Below are positions 1 through 10,609 of a DNA stretch of 64,000 nucleotides, piece by piece. This DNA is from Picochlorum sp. 'celeri' (lineage: Eukaryota; Chlorophyta; Trebouxiophyceae). The notes below the pieces were generated by a model. It was not told where the DNA came from. It made no database searches and worked only from the letters and a program-made list of their open reading frames with translations. A program made the translations under genes and the position numbers. How positions within the stretch are numbered: the stretch's first letter is position 1; each line of letters begins with the position of its first letter. The DNA lies in contig JAACMV010000010.1 of assembly GCA_010909725.1 (NCBI GenBank), positions 124,001-188,000 of the forward strand, written 5' to 3'.

Positions 1-689
1 AGCTGTCACCAAGTGTGTTGTCAAAGCACCTTCCCCCAAGCGTCGACTCTCGTCCTCCAACTGCTAAAAGTTTCATTGGCGCATTTGCGTGTGTTTGTAC
101 CGCACAGCATGCGCAGATGGCCAAGAGAAAGGGAACCAGAAAGGCCTTTTCTCTCTGGGGCATATTTTCTGTCGACAGGCGTCTGAGGGGTATTTCTGAT
201 TGCGTACATACAATATATGTGCCTAGATTGCTCAAAAAATTGCAGAGGGTTTTGGCGTATCCGAAATATCAGTGCTTTTCTTGTTGTGTATCTTTCCCAG
301 TAGGATGCAGCGCTCGACCCTGATTACGTTACGCGCTTGTAAGCCTGACGTACGCCCAGGCCTGCAGAATGCCCCAGGAATTTCTTTTCTGGCACTCTAT
401 CCAGTTGACGGGCGCATGGGCCAGTCTCCATAAGGGAATCTGAAGCCTCTAGCACCAGAGGATAAAGACCGCATCGCTACAAAACCAGACCAGACAATGC
501 ACATCATCCAGTAAATGCATACATGTATCCGTGGGCTCCATAGCAACAACGAACGAATCCGTTCAAACGTGCTGTTGAGAGAGATCTCCAAATGAAGAGA
601 TCCAGAGTTTGCCAGACAATCAATCAATCGAGTGCCAATTGTGTTTCCTATATCTAATTTCCATTTGCAATATTCATGTGATTTACGAA
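1..689. other. Intergenic region, no supportable gene
   Basis: No reading frame here resembles a known protein, and the short frames present overlap one another on both strands without a clear start context. The left edge may hold the end or promoter of a gene outside the window. The only notable structure is the dispersed element at 322-354, listed separately. The last 80 bases form an in-frame upstream extension of the CMC4 gene that I read as 5' untranslated. Confidence 0.5.
322..354 (-). repeat. Dispersed GCTTACAAGC..GTAACGTAA element, copy 1
   Basis: On the minus strand this stretch reads GGCTTACAAGC, two bases, then GTAACGTAA. The same two blocks occur at 54911-54930, with one base between them, and a diverged copy lies at 28291-28320. 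It is intergenic in each place. It could be a short mobile-element remnant or a regulatory site. Confidence 0.4.
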
Positions 690-935
690 ATGCCCAACGT
701 GTTGCAAGGTCAAGCAACAGAAGCGTGCAAAGGTTGGGCGTGTCGAATTCAAAAATGTATGAAAGAGACCATGTTTGATATGAATAAATGCCAGTGGGAG
801 ATTGAAAAATTGAAAGAATGCTGTAGAGATCACCCTACCAGTCTTCACTGTGCATTTGATAGGCCTCGGCCTGGTGCTGTCTCAATAAAAAAACCAGAGG
901 CAGCAGAGACTAGTATGAAGAATGAGAGCCCTTGA
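690..935 (+). CDS. CMC4: CMC4-like twin CX9C mitochondrial intermembrane-space protein
   Basis: An 81-residue protein if translation starts at the ATG at 690. The frame is open upstream to 609, but that part adds a hydrophobic, unrelated stretch. Two CX9C pairs form a helical hairpin: C-KGWACRIQK-C and C-QWEIEKLKE-C, the latter followed by another Cys. The spacing and the ACxIQKC and ELxKCC-like blocks match CMC4 (human p8MTCP1). Family members are imported into the mitochondrial intermembrane space and oxidised by MIA40/ERV1. The C-terminal tail is Lys/Glu rich and not conserved. The gene converges on HSP70, with 115 nt between the stop codons. The family call is firm. The exact start is less certain because a 5' exon cannot be excluded. 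Confidence 0.8.
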   Translation: MPNVLQGQATEACKGWACRIQKCMKETMFDMNKCQWEIEKLKECCRDHPTSLHCAFDRPRPGAVSIKKPEAAETSMKNESP

Positions 936-1050
936 ATGCCATGTTGTGATATTCCTGAATATGCAGTTGGATTACATTATTTATTTATTATAAAAATCAA
1001 TCAATCTTCATCTATGGCTGCATGATACTGTCCTATACAGGGTATTGAAT

Positions 1051-3310
1051 TTAGTCCACCTCTTCGACAGTTGGTCCACCTGCTGGAGGAGCTCCTGGCA
1101 TGTCAGTTGGCATTCCTCCTGGCATTCCTCCGGCACCTGGTGCACCACCAGCGGCCTGGTAAATCTTGGCGAAGATTGGTGAAGCCACTTCCTCGAGCTC
1201 CTTCTTCTTGTGCTCAAACTCATCCACCTCTGCGAGCTGGTTGGCATCGAGCCACTCAATAGTCTCAGAGACAAGCTTCTCCAACTTCTCCTTATCCTCT
1301 GCTGGAATCTTTCCTTCCATATTTGAATCGGAGAGGGTGTTCTTGACACTGTACGCATAGTTTTCGAGGCCATTCTTGGCTTCAACCTTTTTGCGGACTT
1401 CCTCATCCTCAGCCTTGAACTTCTCAGCATCGGCAACCATTCTCTCAATCTCCTCCTTGGACAGTCTTCCCTTGTCATTGGTAATAGTAATTCTGGAAGA
1501 CTTTCCGGTGCTGCGGTCCTCTGCAGACACGTTCAGGATACCGTTGGCATCAATATCAAATGTCACGGTAATCTGTGGCACACCACGTGGGGCAGGTGGG
1601 ATTCCACTGAGTTCGAACTTTCCGAGCAAGTGATTCTCAGAAGTACGGGCACGCTCTCCCTCAAACACCTGGATAAGCACTCCTGGCTGGTTATCAGCAT
1701 ATGTGGAGAAGACCTGTTCCTTTTTGGCTGGAATGGTGGTGTTACGCTGGATCAATGTGGTCATCACTCCTCCAGCAGTCTCAAGACCAAGAGACAATGG
1801 AGTCACATCCAACAACAAGAGATCCTGTACCTTCTCGTGTGTCTCACCAGTGAGGATGGCCGCCTGGACAGCAGCTCCATAGGCAACAGCCTCATCTGGG
1901 TTGATGCTCTTGTTCAAGTCCTTTCCATTGAAGTAGTCACTCAACAACTGCTGCACCTTTGGAATACGGGTGGATCCTCCGACAAGAACCACATCATGAA
2001 CAGATCCCTTGTCCATCTTGGAATCCTTCAAGCATTTCTCTACTGGGTCCATGCACTTGCGGAACAAATCCATGCAAAGCTCCTCGAAACGGGCACGGGT
2101 GATGGAGGAGTAGAAATCAACTCCCTCGAACAAGGAGTCAATCTCAATGGAAGCCTGAGATGAGGAAGACAGAGTTCTCTTCGCACGCTCGCATGCTGTT
2201 CTCAAACGTCTGAGAGCACGAGGGTTTCCAGTGATGTCCTTCTTGTACTTTCTCTTGAACTCATTGGTAAAGTGAGTCACCAATCTGTTGTCGAAATCCT
2301 CTCCTCCCAAATGTGTATCTCCAGCAGTGGCCTTGACCTCAAAGATACCCTCATCAATGGTCAACAAGGACACATCAAAGGTTCCTCCTCCAAGATCGAA
2401 AATCAACACATTTCTCTCCTTGTGTCCCTCGCTCTTCTTGTCCAAACCATAGGCAATAGCGGCAGCTGTTGGCTCGTTAATAATACGAAGCACCTCGAGT
2501 CCAGCAATCACACCGGCATCCTTGGTTGCCTGTCTCTGAGAATCATTGAAGTAGGCTGGCACAGTCACCACAGCCTGCTGCACCTCTCCTCCGAGGTAGG
2601 TCTCTGCCACCTCCTTCATCTTTCCAAGGACCATAGAAGAGATTTCCTCTGGAGAGAATGTCTTCTCTTCGTTCTTGTAGGTCACCTGGATCATTGGCTT
2701 GTCTCCAGCACCCTTGACCACCTTGAATGGCCAGTGGCTCATATCATGCTGGACAGCTGGCTCATCAAACTTGCGTCCAATCAAACGCTTGGCATCGAAC
2801 ACAGAGTTGTGTGGGTTGAGAGCCACCTGATTCTTGGCAGCATCTCCTACCAAACGCTCGGTGTCAGTGAAGGCAACGTACGATGGGGTAGTTCTGTTAC
2901 CCTGCTCATTTGGAATAATCTCCACTCTGTCATTCTGCCACACTCCAACACAGGAGTAGGTTGTTCCCAAATCAATTCTGCAAACATAGATAACATCAGT
3001 CAGTTTTTAGTGCACGGAAAAGCGCTACAAGAGTCAGCACCACAGATGGGTCCACCGCGGCCACAGAAGGTTCCAATCGAGTCTTCTAGAAGAACGACGA
3101 CCCAAAGGCTGCTGCTCTCAGGTACTGTTGATTCAGCGGTATATGCACCATCCCACGCGCTCATAATAACATGAAACATGAACTAGGTAACATATACCAC
3201 GAACACAAGCGTTTCCTGAGAATGCTGTGTTCTGATCTTTCAAGTGGGGCTGAAGAGACAGGAGTGAGTTGACTCGTATTCCCAATAACGTACCCTACAG
3301 CTTTAACCAT
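1051..3310 (-). CDS. HSP70: Cytosolic HSP70 chaperone, one intron
   Basis: Two exons. Exon 1 at 3294-3310 is only 17 nt and encodes the first five residues plus two bases. Exon 2 is 1051-2977. The 316-nt intron (2978-3293) begins GTACGT and ends TGCAG. Joining the exons gives 647 residues starting [15 protein letters not shown], so the phosphate-1 loop of the ATPase domain is complete only after splicing. The nucleotide-binding domain covers about residues 1-385, with DLGGGTFD near 200. The substrate-binding domain, lid and a Gly/Pro/Met-rich tail follow. The terminal EEVD binds TPR co-chaperones and marks the cytosolic/nuclear class. Residue identity to the family is very high throughout. 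The large antisense frames over this gene are shadows of its codon usage. Confidence 0.97.
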
Positions 3311-3525
3311 TGTTGTTATCAATCAAGTATCAATATCTAGTTATAATATTATTGATCTGAGACCGTTTGGGCTGGTGTGCAGCATTTATACCATGTTTGA
3401 TTCCATGCCGCCCACGGTTGCATGGAGAATGTTCTAGAAGCAACGACCAGAGGGCGCCACCATGGTGACGTGGATACGAATATCCGGTACAGTGTACACG
3501 TTGATGGGATATGACAATCAATCTT

Positions 3526-6365
3526 TTACAAGCCAGGTGCATTCACATCTAAAAAGCCCACCCATCGATTCGGCGACCTTTCACGCAGCTTGGTCGTCTT
3601 GGATCGCTTGAAAGTGCCATGACCTTGAACTGGGGGATGAAAGGAGCCTAGCTGCGTCGAGTTGGACAACGCCACCGCAGATGGTGACAGTGTTGTACCC
3701 GGTGTCTGGAATATGCTTGGCAAGGATGCCACTCCCCTTTCTCCTGTGTGCCCAGATGCTGCAGCCTGGGCAGCCGATACATTCATGGCAGAGACAAAGC
3801 TTGCAGCTCGTCGAACTCCTGGGTTTGCATGGTGATCGGCCAGGATGGCAAGTTCCCACAATGGACTGTATAAGGCCCCAGTGTGAAGGGATGGGTCTTC
3901 ATTGGCATACTCCACTGATGTTTTACTGCTATTCTTCTTGGAAACAATCGAGCCATAGTATGTGCTTGATGGTCCAGATCCTTCGTCATCCTCAAGCATG
4001 ATTCTAAGTTTTGGATATCGCTTCATCATCCTATAGATTACGTAGAGCATGGCCAGGGCAAGGCCGCTGTCTGTGGTATGCAGGGCAATTGTTGCTGTTC
4101 TCTTTGTAAAGGCGGCTTGTCTGTGGATATCCAATGACTTTTGAGAATCTAAAAGCATATCCTCTAGAATTTTTGATACAAGGTATTGTGACGAATCTTC
4201 GATCGAGCGCTTGGGTTGATTGATAATGGAAGGCGGCAAGCATTGGTGCATTCTTTCTGCTGTTAGGACTCCAGGAAGTTTGGGATCCTCTTCCTCCATT
4301 GGAATGGTGGTCGTTGAATACATGGCCTTGTATAGCGCTGTATACAGCGCTGCTCGGTCTATGTTCAAGGATTCTCCTTGTCCTTTAGAAATCTGAGAGG
4401 CTGTCAGAAGACACCTACAGCGAATGTCATGGGGAACAGCTGGCTGTTCTACAATGTTCTCCAGCGTAACGATGAGGTCGTTGAAGTAATCAACACTGCA
4501 TTGAACAAAAGACAGTATGTATTAGATCTGAACGCAGAGTACGAAACACAATTGCTGGACGCACCTAATGAGGTGAGAAAATTTGGCCAATCCGTGTAAT
4601 GTTGGCGTCATGAGTGGAAATCTCTTTGCAAACTTGTTGGATGACCACGATGCAGGTGCTGCACTATTGCCATGGGAAGCTTGAATTCCTCTAAGAGATC
4701 CCTCTGCTGTCTTTAGTACTCTAAAATATATCTCAAACATGGCCTCAAGGACAGCCGACTGCTGATGCAGCCTTGTGTCCTTATCGATCACTGCTTGGGC
4801 CTCCTTGAATGCTTTGCTTACGTCGTCATTGGTCTTCTTCTTCTTCTTTTTCTTCGCTTTCCTACTTCTGGAAGCTTTTTCAAGATCATCAGCTGATGTG
4901 ATATCAGGAAATTCAAAGTCTAGTAAGCACGCGACAATGTGAGGGGGCAGCCCAGTGCACTTTCTTCTCTTGACAAAATCAGCCAAGAGTTGTGTCGCTT
5001 CAACTGCACATTGGCCACTATCGGCCGAATGGAGAGCACTTTTAACTAGCGTTGTAATTGCATTTGAACACATCTCCCTAATATCAGCTTCCTTATTTGC
5101 AATCCCTGGGATGATCACCTGGAGAATGTCTCCAGAAAAATTGAAATGCGGAGCAGAAACTACCAAAGATGACAGGCATTTCGCAGCAACCTTGCTCAGC
5201 ATTAGTGCTGACTTGGTTCCACTTTTTTGGTTCTTGAAAGCCTTCAATAGGACTTTCAAATACGACTGGTAGGATTTCAGGAGAATGTTCTCGTAATCCC
5301 ACAACTCCTTGACTTCTTTAGATTGGATAATGTCCTCCTTTTCTCGCTCGTGGATGGGTCGGATTCTATACGCTGGAATGAGATCCCTCATAATTGCAAG
5401 CATACTTAAGATTGAAAGTTTGGAGACGTAGGAATCGTAATCACCGATCAGCTCCAACAAGATGGGTATCTGTTTCTTGAGCTGTGTCTCTGGAGCAGCT
5501 AAAAGAGATTGTGATGCTTTTGCAATCACGTATTTAGCCTTTTCTCTCCTCTCTGATTTTGATGTACATCCCATTAAGGACTCTAACGCTTGGTCTTTGA
5601 ATTTTCTGTCTTTATTCTTCTCATCCAACCGTGTTTGCTGCGCTTCCTGCTGCTTTTTCAATATCGCAGCTGCCTTCTCTTTCTCCTTCTCAATCCGCTG
5701 TAGTTCTCTCTCTTTCTGACGCTTCGCTTCATCAGCAATCCTTTCTTCTTCTTTCTTGCTCGATGTTCCATCATCAAGGACCGTAACACCTTCAAACATC
5801 ATGTCATCAAGCTCAAAATCCTGACCTGAAGTACCATCAGGTTGCTGCACCATTTTGCCATCCAGAGATTTGATTGGCAACGATTTCCCTCTCAAATTTT
5901 TCTCCTTTTTCGATGGCTCGAGCTTTCTTGGTCCACGTTCCCATGCCTCACCGTCATCCTCAATGTCTTCTTCTTCTTTGCTGCTTTCTGGCAACGCCTG
6001 GTCCCGTGGGTCTCCTTGCTCCAAGGAATGGCGAGGGAGAGACTGTTTCTTTCTTGTTTCTGACACCGATTTATCTATTTCCTTCCGGGGCAACCGACTC
6101 AAAAATTCTAGTTCGCCAGCAGAGGCTTCCAACAACTCCAAATCCTCCTCAGCAAGCTCATCCTCCCCAACATCTGAAGCGTCAGAATCCAGCCCCAAAA
6201 CATCTTCTTCAGGCAAAGGCACCTTCAATATCGACTTCTACACAAACATACGTTTCGAATCACCCGTCAGCACGCAATAGACAACCCAGAAGGCAGCACA
6301 CACACCTTTTTCTTCCTAGTCCCTACACTCCCGTTCCCTGAACCTTTCCTTTTAGACTTTACCAT
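3526..6365 (-). CDS. NOC3: Nucleolar complex protein NOC3, three exons
   Basis: Exons 6306-6365, 4565-6237 and 3526-4495 join into 900 residues. The introns are 68 nt (GTGTGT...TAG) and 69 nt (GTGCGT...CAG). The frame of exon 2 has no ATG, so the first exon, encoding a Lys-rich start MVKSKRKG, is required. Order: acidic N-terminus, a charged coiled coil near residues 180-235, the NOC3 domain (about 235-345), a basic patch ending in Lys8, and a CBF/Mak21 domain in the last third that runs across the second intron (FSHLIS|VDYFNDLIV). NOC3 acts with NOC2 in pre-60S ribosome maturation and export, and has been linked to replication licensing. The C-terminal 70 residues are Ser/Pro-rich and end in a basic RSPNRW segment. 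It is divergent from the transporter gene at 6842. Confidence 0.9.
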
Positions 6366-6841
6366 CGCATTAAATAGATATAAAATTATATCATCAGCAC
6401 CTGTCTATGGGTAAAATGTCTGGCTTTTATGGCAATCAATGGCGACAAGGAATCTTCTTTGCATGGCATGCGACAAACAAGTTCACCCAACACCACTGAT
6501 CAAAGCCTTATGGTAGAAAGTCCTATACTATATAAATATATGAATCTCTCAATATTTTAAACAGCCACTGTGCCCAATGCAGTGCTGAAAATGGCCATCA
6601 ACAACCACCCTCCAACACTGGTACAGGATCTGCAATGACCATTCCAAAAAAGAGGTCTACATAGCCACTCATCACCCTTGTTCATGCCGACTTAATGATC
6701 AGTGTAGTATTTATGTATTTTCAAATGCTGATATATTCATGAATGCTTCAGCCACAGAGCTCTCACATGTGTAGTTGGTTGTTTGATTGGTTGAAATCTC
6801 CTCTTGTCTTCTTGGCGTGATCTGTTTCCTAATCGCTTTGC
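6366..6841. other. Divergent intergenic region between NOC3 and the folate transporter
   Basis: AT-rich spacer that should hold both promoters. I see no RNA gene. A 42-codon minus-strand frame at 6557-6685 ends in a hydrophobic stretch but matches nothing I recognise and is not annotated. Confidence 0.5.
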
Positions 6842-8467
6842 ATGATATTCCATCAAAATATATTTAGAGCGCATACGGATCCCAACAGCGTTGGTCAAGG
6901 TCGTTTTACTCCTGCAAAGCTTTCCTTGTCAAGCAAAAGCCATAGAAACGCTCGTCACATGTCATCTCGCGCAACAAGACGGCGTGGTATGCCTAACGTG
7001 ATAAATAAAATAGGACAGGCTGATGTAGTGGATGAAGGAGCGAATACAAGTCACATTTCTGTGCCAAAGAGGTCTAGCAAAGGCCAAAAGGTGTTGCAGT
7101 CCCTGAGGGTCAATCGCTATCTCTGGGGGAAATCTGCGTCGGATTTCTTCACTCGGCCCGAGTTAGTTGCAATTTCATTGGTATACTTGGTTCAGGGATT
7201 ACTAGGGCTGAGTCGTTTAGCAGTATTTACATTGTTCAAAGATGAGTTGCACATGTCACCAGCTACTGTGGGCATCCTGACAGGAGCGACTATGATTCCA
7301 TGGGTAATCAAACCCGTGTATGGATTCTTGTCAGATTCTGTTCCAATAGGAGGGTATAAAAGGCGCTCGTATTTGATTTTGTGTGGGGCTCTTGGTGCTG
7401 CATCCTGGTTGGTCGTGTCAGGGCCAGTGATGTCATGTCCAGTGATTGTCTTTGCATTGACGTGCGGATCGCTGTCAACTGCTTGTGCAGATGTCGTTGC
7501 AGATTCTATAGTGGTCGAGCTATCCCGAGGTGGGCCACAGAGCACTGCGGGATCGTTGCAGTCTCTTTGTTGGGCATCTCAATCCACTGGATCTATTCTG
7601 AGTGCCTATTTCAGTGGATCACTGGTGCAGTTATATGGTCCAAGGCCAGTATTTTTATTAACAGCGTGCTTTCCCTTGTTGGTAACCGTTGCAGCTACAG
7701 TTATCCCGGAAAAGAGGATTGAAAGTAAAGTGATAGACACACAGGATCCAATCAAATCACTTGTACCTGCATTGAAGAATCAAGCCGTGGCGCTCTGGGA
7801 TGCCATCAGTCAGAAGTCAATCCTGTATCCTGCGATATTTGTTTTCTTATGGCAAGCGACTCCGACTGCTGATACAGCAATGCTGTATTTTGAAACAAAT
7901 GAGTTGGGATTTTCAACAGAATTTCTTGGTAGAATTAGATTGCTGGCAAGCATTGCTTCATTGATTGGAGTGGGGGTATACAACTCGTTTTTAAAGGATG
8001 TAGAGCTGAAAAAGATCTTCTTATGGACCGCTGTCCTTGGAACAGGGCTGGGTATGACCCAGCTCATGCTGATTACGGGCGTGAATAGAACTTTGGGCAT
8101 CAGCAACGAACTCTTTGCTTTGTCGGATTCTGCCCTACTCACTGTGTTGGGGCAGGTGAGTTTCATGCCGGTGCTTGTTCTTGCCGCCAGGCTGTGCCCG
8201 GAGGGCGTAGAGGCTACATTGTTTGCAACACTCATGAGTCTGTTGAATGGTGGGTCATTCTTGGGATCAGCCCTTGGATCAGGCTTGACCGGTCTGTTCG
8301 GTGTCACGGCGGAATCATTTGATAACCTAGCTCCACTGATTGCGCTGTGCACATTATTGACCCTCGCTCCGTTACCCTTCCTCAGACTGTTGCCAGAGTC
8401 TGTCAACAAGGACAATGAGAGCGAGGATAAAGATAGTGATGACAACGCAAACAATGGAATCAAATAA
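6842..8467 (+). CDS. Folate/biopterin transporter (FBT family), probably plastid envelope
   Basis: 541 residues without introns. About 100 N-terminal residues are rich in Ser, Arg and Lys and would serve as a plastid transit peptide. The rest holds about 12 transmembrane helices of the major facilitator superfamily. The family hallmark is clear: the loop IKPVYGFLSDSVPIGGYKRR, followed by YLILCGALG. Other family blocks are DVVADSIVVE and SLCWASQSTG. Cyanobacterial (Slr0642) and plant plastid members move folates, whereas protist members also carry biopterin. The C-terminus is a short acidic Asp/Asn/Glu tail. It converges on the F-box gene with only 29 nt between the stop codons. Family confidence is high; substrate and location are inferred. 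Confidence 0.88.
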   Translation: MIFHQNIFRAHTDPNSVGQGRFTPAKLSLSSKSHRNARHMSSRATRRRGMPNVINKIGQADVVDEGANTSHISVPKRSSKGQKVLQSLRVNRYLWGKSASDFFTRPELVAISLVYLVQGLLGLSRLAVFTLFKDELHMSPATVGILTGATMIPWVIKPVYGFLSDSVPIGGYKRRSYLILCGALGAASWLVVSGPVMSCPVIVFALTCGSLSTACADVVADSIVVELSRGGPQSTAGSLQSLCWASQSTGSILSAYFSGSLVQLYGPRPVFLLTACFPLLVTVAATVIPEKRIESKVIDTQDPIKSLVPALKNQAVALWDAISQKSILYPAIFVFLWQATPTADTAMLYFETNELGFSTEFLGRIRLLASIASLIGVGVYNSFLKDVELKKIFLWTAVLGTGLGMTQLMLITGVNRTLGISNELFALSDSALLTVLGQVSFMPVLVLAARLCPEGVEATLFATLMSLLNGGSFLGSALGSGLTGLFGVTAESFDNLAPLIALCTLLTLAPLPFLRLLPESVNKDNESEDKDSDDNANNGIK

Positions 8468-8496
8468 ATAATACATATAATACATTATGGCATGGT

Positions 8497-10089
8497 TTAC
8501 GATCCTCTGGAAGTAGAAGAAGCTATTTGCTTTTTTCTCTGTTGTTTTGCATCCCTTTTCCTCTGCCTCACCATTGCCAGTTTGTGAGCTGCTTCCTCGG
8601 CCCTGGAGAAGTCCCAGGTCAACACAGTCCCGTCCTCAAAACCAGCAGCGATTCTAGATTCAGCAATATCGACACAGTGCGCTCCAATACCGCTCCCATG
8701 CCGCAACACTCGCGAGGTGCCTTTCTTTGAATTTGTGCCTCTGATCATGTCCTCTATGTTGAGCAAGATGACTTCACCAGTATTCATTGAGGATGCTATC
8801 CATGGATATTCAAATGAAATTCCCGTCACAGATGTGCGATTTAATGTGTTCCTTCCACCCCTGCCTGAGCCAGCGAGCAGCGAGCAATCGAATGGAGGTA
8901 CACTTCTCTGATGTCGACATCTCATATCAAGACTGTAAATGTACCCATCACCAGATCCATAATACACAGAATGTCCATCCTCTGAATTGACCAAAGACGT
9001 TACAGGAGCGGTTTCATTCGCCACGTCATGCTTCATACTCCCAATAACACGCGCTTCCCCTTTTCCTAGATCAACCTGGTGAATGTTGAAACCAGAAGCC
9101 ACATGCAACCTCTCGTGATTCCGTGTTCTCTTCATATCCAACACCCAATCATCAAAATGAAGTACTTGAACACAGTGGATATCATGAAGATCATGCTTAT
9201 CCCACACTCGGACACTGTAATCCCAAGATCCTGAGAAAATGGCTGCATCAGTCAAAGCCAGACAAGAAACAGGTCCAGAGTGCCCACTGACCAACACCTC
9301 TCGATCATCATTTGATGCAATATCAAAAGGAAAATCGGAATTCAGACTCTGACGACTGTGGGGCTTGGAATCTGAAAATATCTCATACATCTTGCTATCA
9401 GTATCCCGCATTACCATGGCGTCCCAATCATCCCGTACAAGACGCTGCCTCTCATCACCCCTTGGCGGGAGAGGAGAGGCATTCTGGTCATCCCTTCTCT
9501 TCCTCCACACTCGAATCCTGTGATCCGTGGACCCAGTCACAAGAACCTCATCATCTAATGCAATACTCCGAACAGTCCCACCATGACTCCCACTAACTCC
9601 ACAATATGAAAAATACTGTGCATCCCAACAAATCATTCTCCGATCAACACTCCCAGTCAACAATTTATCATACCCTGGGCACAACTTTACAGCCTTCACC
9701 CCCGACGAATGCCCATATAATGTACATCTCTCTGGTTTATAGTACAAACCCATCATCTGCCTATACTTGTAGTCAAACAATTCCCTCCAAAAGGCTCCAT
9801 CCCCAATCTTTGTCCTCATGTCACCTTGGTGCACAGCATACAGGCTCCTCTCTATCGGCATCTTCCATAACGACGCATAATGCTTCTTCCAGTCGCAGCA
9901 CGTTGATAATGTCTCTCTCCACTCCTTACATACTGCCCGAGCCACGTACGAATCCCTCGCATTCAAATGACAAAACACTTCAGCCCCAAGAATATGCACC
10001 GGAATGACGTTGTGCAAAGACACTGCCTCCTCTCCTCTTCTGTGGGTTTTGTTACTACTGTAGTTTTGTCTAGAATTCTGACCCATCAT
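8497..10089 (-). CDS. F-box/WD40-repeat protein
   Basis: 530 residues from the ATG at 10089; the open frame extends slightly further, but only through a TTG codon. An F-box lies at about residues 25-65 (VIPVHILGAEVFCHL...AVCKEW). About seven WD40 blades follow from residue 125 onward, including GSVDRRMICWD, GSTDHRIRVW and GSWDYSVRVWD. A charged linker of about 70 residues interrupts the second and third blades. Family members are substrate receptors of SCF (SKP1-CUL1-RBX1) ubiquitin ligases: the F-box binds SKP1 and the propeller binds the degron. The C-terminus is basic (KQQRKKQ) and may act in nuclear import. The substrate cannot be told from sequence. The upstream spacer is shared with the first bZIP gene. 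Confidence 0.88.
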   Translation of the reverse strand: MMGQNSRQNYSSNKTHRRGEEAVSLHNVIPVHILGAEVFCHLNARDSYVARAVCKEWRETLSTCCDWKKHYASLWKMPIERSLYAVHQGDMRTKIGDGAFWRELFDYKYRQMMGLYYKPERCTLYGHSSGVKAVKLCPGYDKLLTGSVDRRMICWDAQYFSYCGVSGSHGGTVRSIALDDEVLVTGSTDHRIRVWRKRRDDQNASPLPPRGDERQRLVRDDWDAMVMRDTDSKMYEIFSDSKPHSRQSLNSDFPFDIASNDDREVLVSGHSGPVSCLALTDAAIFSGSWDYSVRVWDKHDLHDIHCVQVLHFDDWVLDMKRTRNHERLHVASGFNIHQVDLGKGEARVIGSMKHDVANETAPVTSLVNSEDGHSVYYGSGDGYIYSLDMRCRHQRSVPPFDCSLLAGSGRGGRNTLNRTSVTGISFEYPWIASSMNTGEVILLNIEDMIRGTNSKKGTSRVLRHGSGIGAHCVDIAESRIAAGFEDGTVLTWDFSRAEEAAHKLAMVRQRKRDAKQQRKKQIASSTSRGS

Positions 10090-10609
10090 TATATACGTGC
10101 CCAAGGCTTGCTAGGGTCTTTTCCACTGAGAGAAAGAGAGTTGTTTCGGGTGAATTTCGTAGCAACTTGGAGCACATGGCCACGTTATATGGCTCTATGT
10201 TGGCGTATTTTAAAATACAGAAGCCCGTATTGGTGCTTGGGAGTATATTCGATTGATGGGTCCTTGTCCTTTTGTCGTTTCGGTATTGAAACATTTCCAT
10301 GACCTATCAAAGGAGGTTGTTGACCGAAGATAAGAGGCGACACGCAGGTGACTGTATGAGGTTCTCGGTGAAATTTCTGTACGAAGGGGGACACCACCCA
10401 TGTGGATGACTCCACAAGATTTGATGGGTCTGCAGACAGTCTGCCTCACAGTCGACCAAAAGATGACGCTACGCCACGTACTACAACAATCAGCAGTGGT
10501 ACAAGGTTGCCCTGGGTTTCCCAGGAATCTTGAAGAAGACATCTTTTCGTTTTTTTTCATACATATTTGTTGAAGTATCGCTTGTTGAAACCACATCTCA
10601 TGGGATGAT
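10090..10609. other. Divergent promoter region between the F-box and bZIP-1 genes
   Basis: A 520-nt spacer. Just before the bZIP-1 start it carries two overlapping minimal upstream frames: ATG GGA TGA from 10600 and ATG ATA TGA from 10605. The second overlaps the main start codon at 10610. If both lie in the mRNA leader they would lower or condition bZIP-1 translation. TGACGCT and CCACGTAC near 10460-10480 resemble bZIP-type target cores. Confidence 0.4.

Noticed and set aside
1630..3174. Long plus-strand frames opposite HSP70 (1630-2163 and 2272-3174)
   Set aside because: They are antisense shadows of the strongly biased HSP70 codons and contain no domain.
2978..3293. snoRNA in the long HSP70 intron
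   Set aside because: Vertebrate HSP70-family introns host U14, so I looked for C/D boxes; no convincing paired boxes with a terminal stem were found.
4334..4351. 18-bp perfect palindrome AGCGCTGTATACAGCGCT
   Set aside because: It lies in the NOC3 coding region and follows from a repeated Ala-Leu-Tyr-Thr codon pattern.
6557..6685. Minus-strand 42-codon frame with a hydrophobic end
   Set aside because: Short, no homologue recognised, and plausible by chance in a 476-nt spacer.
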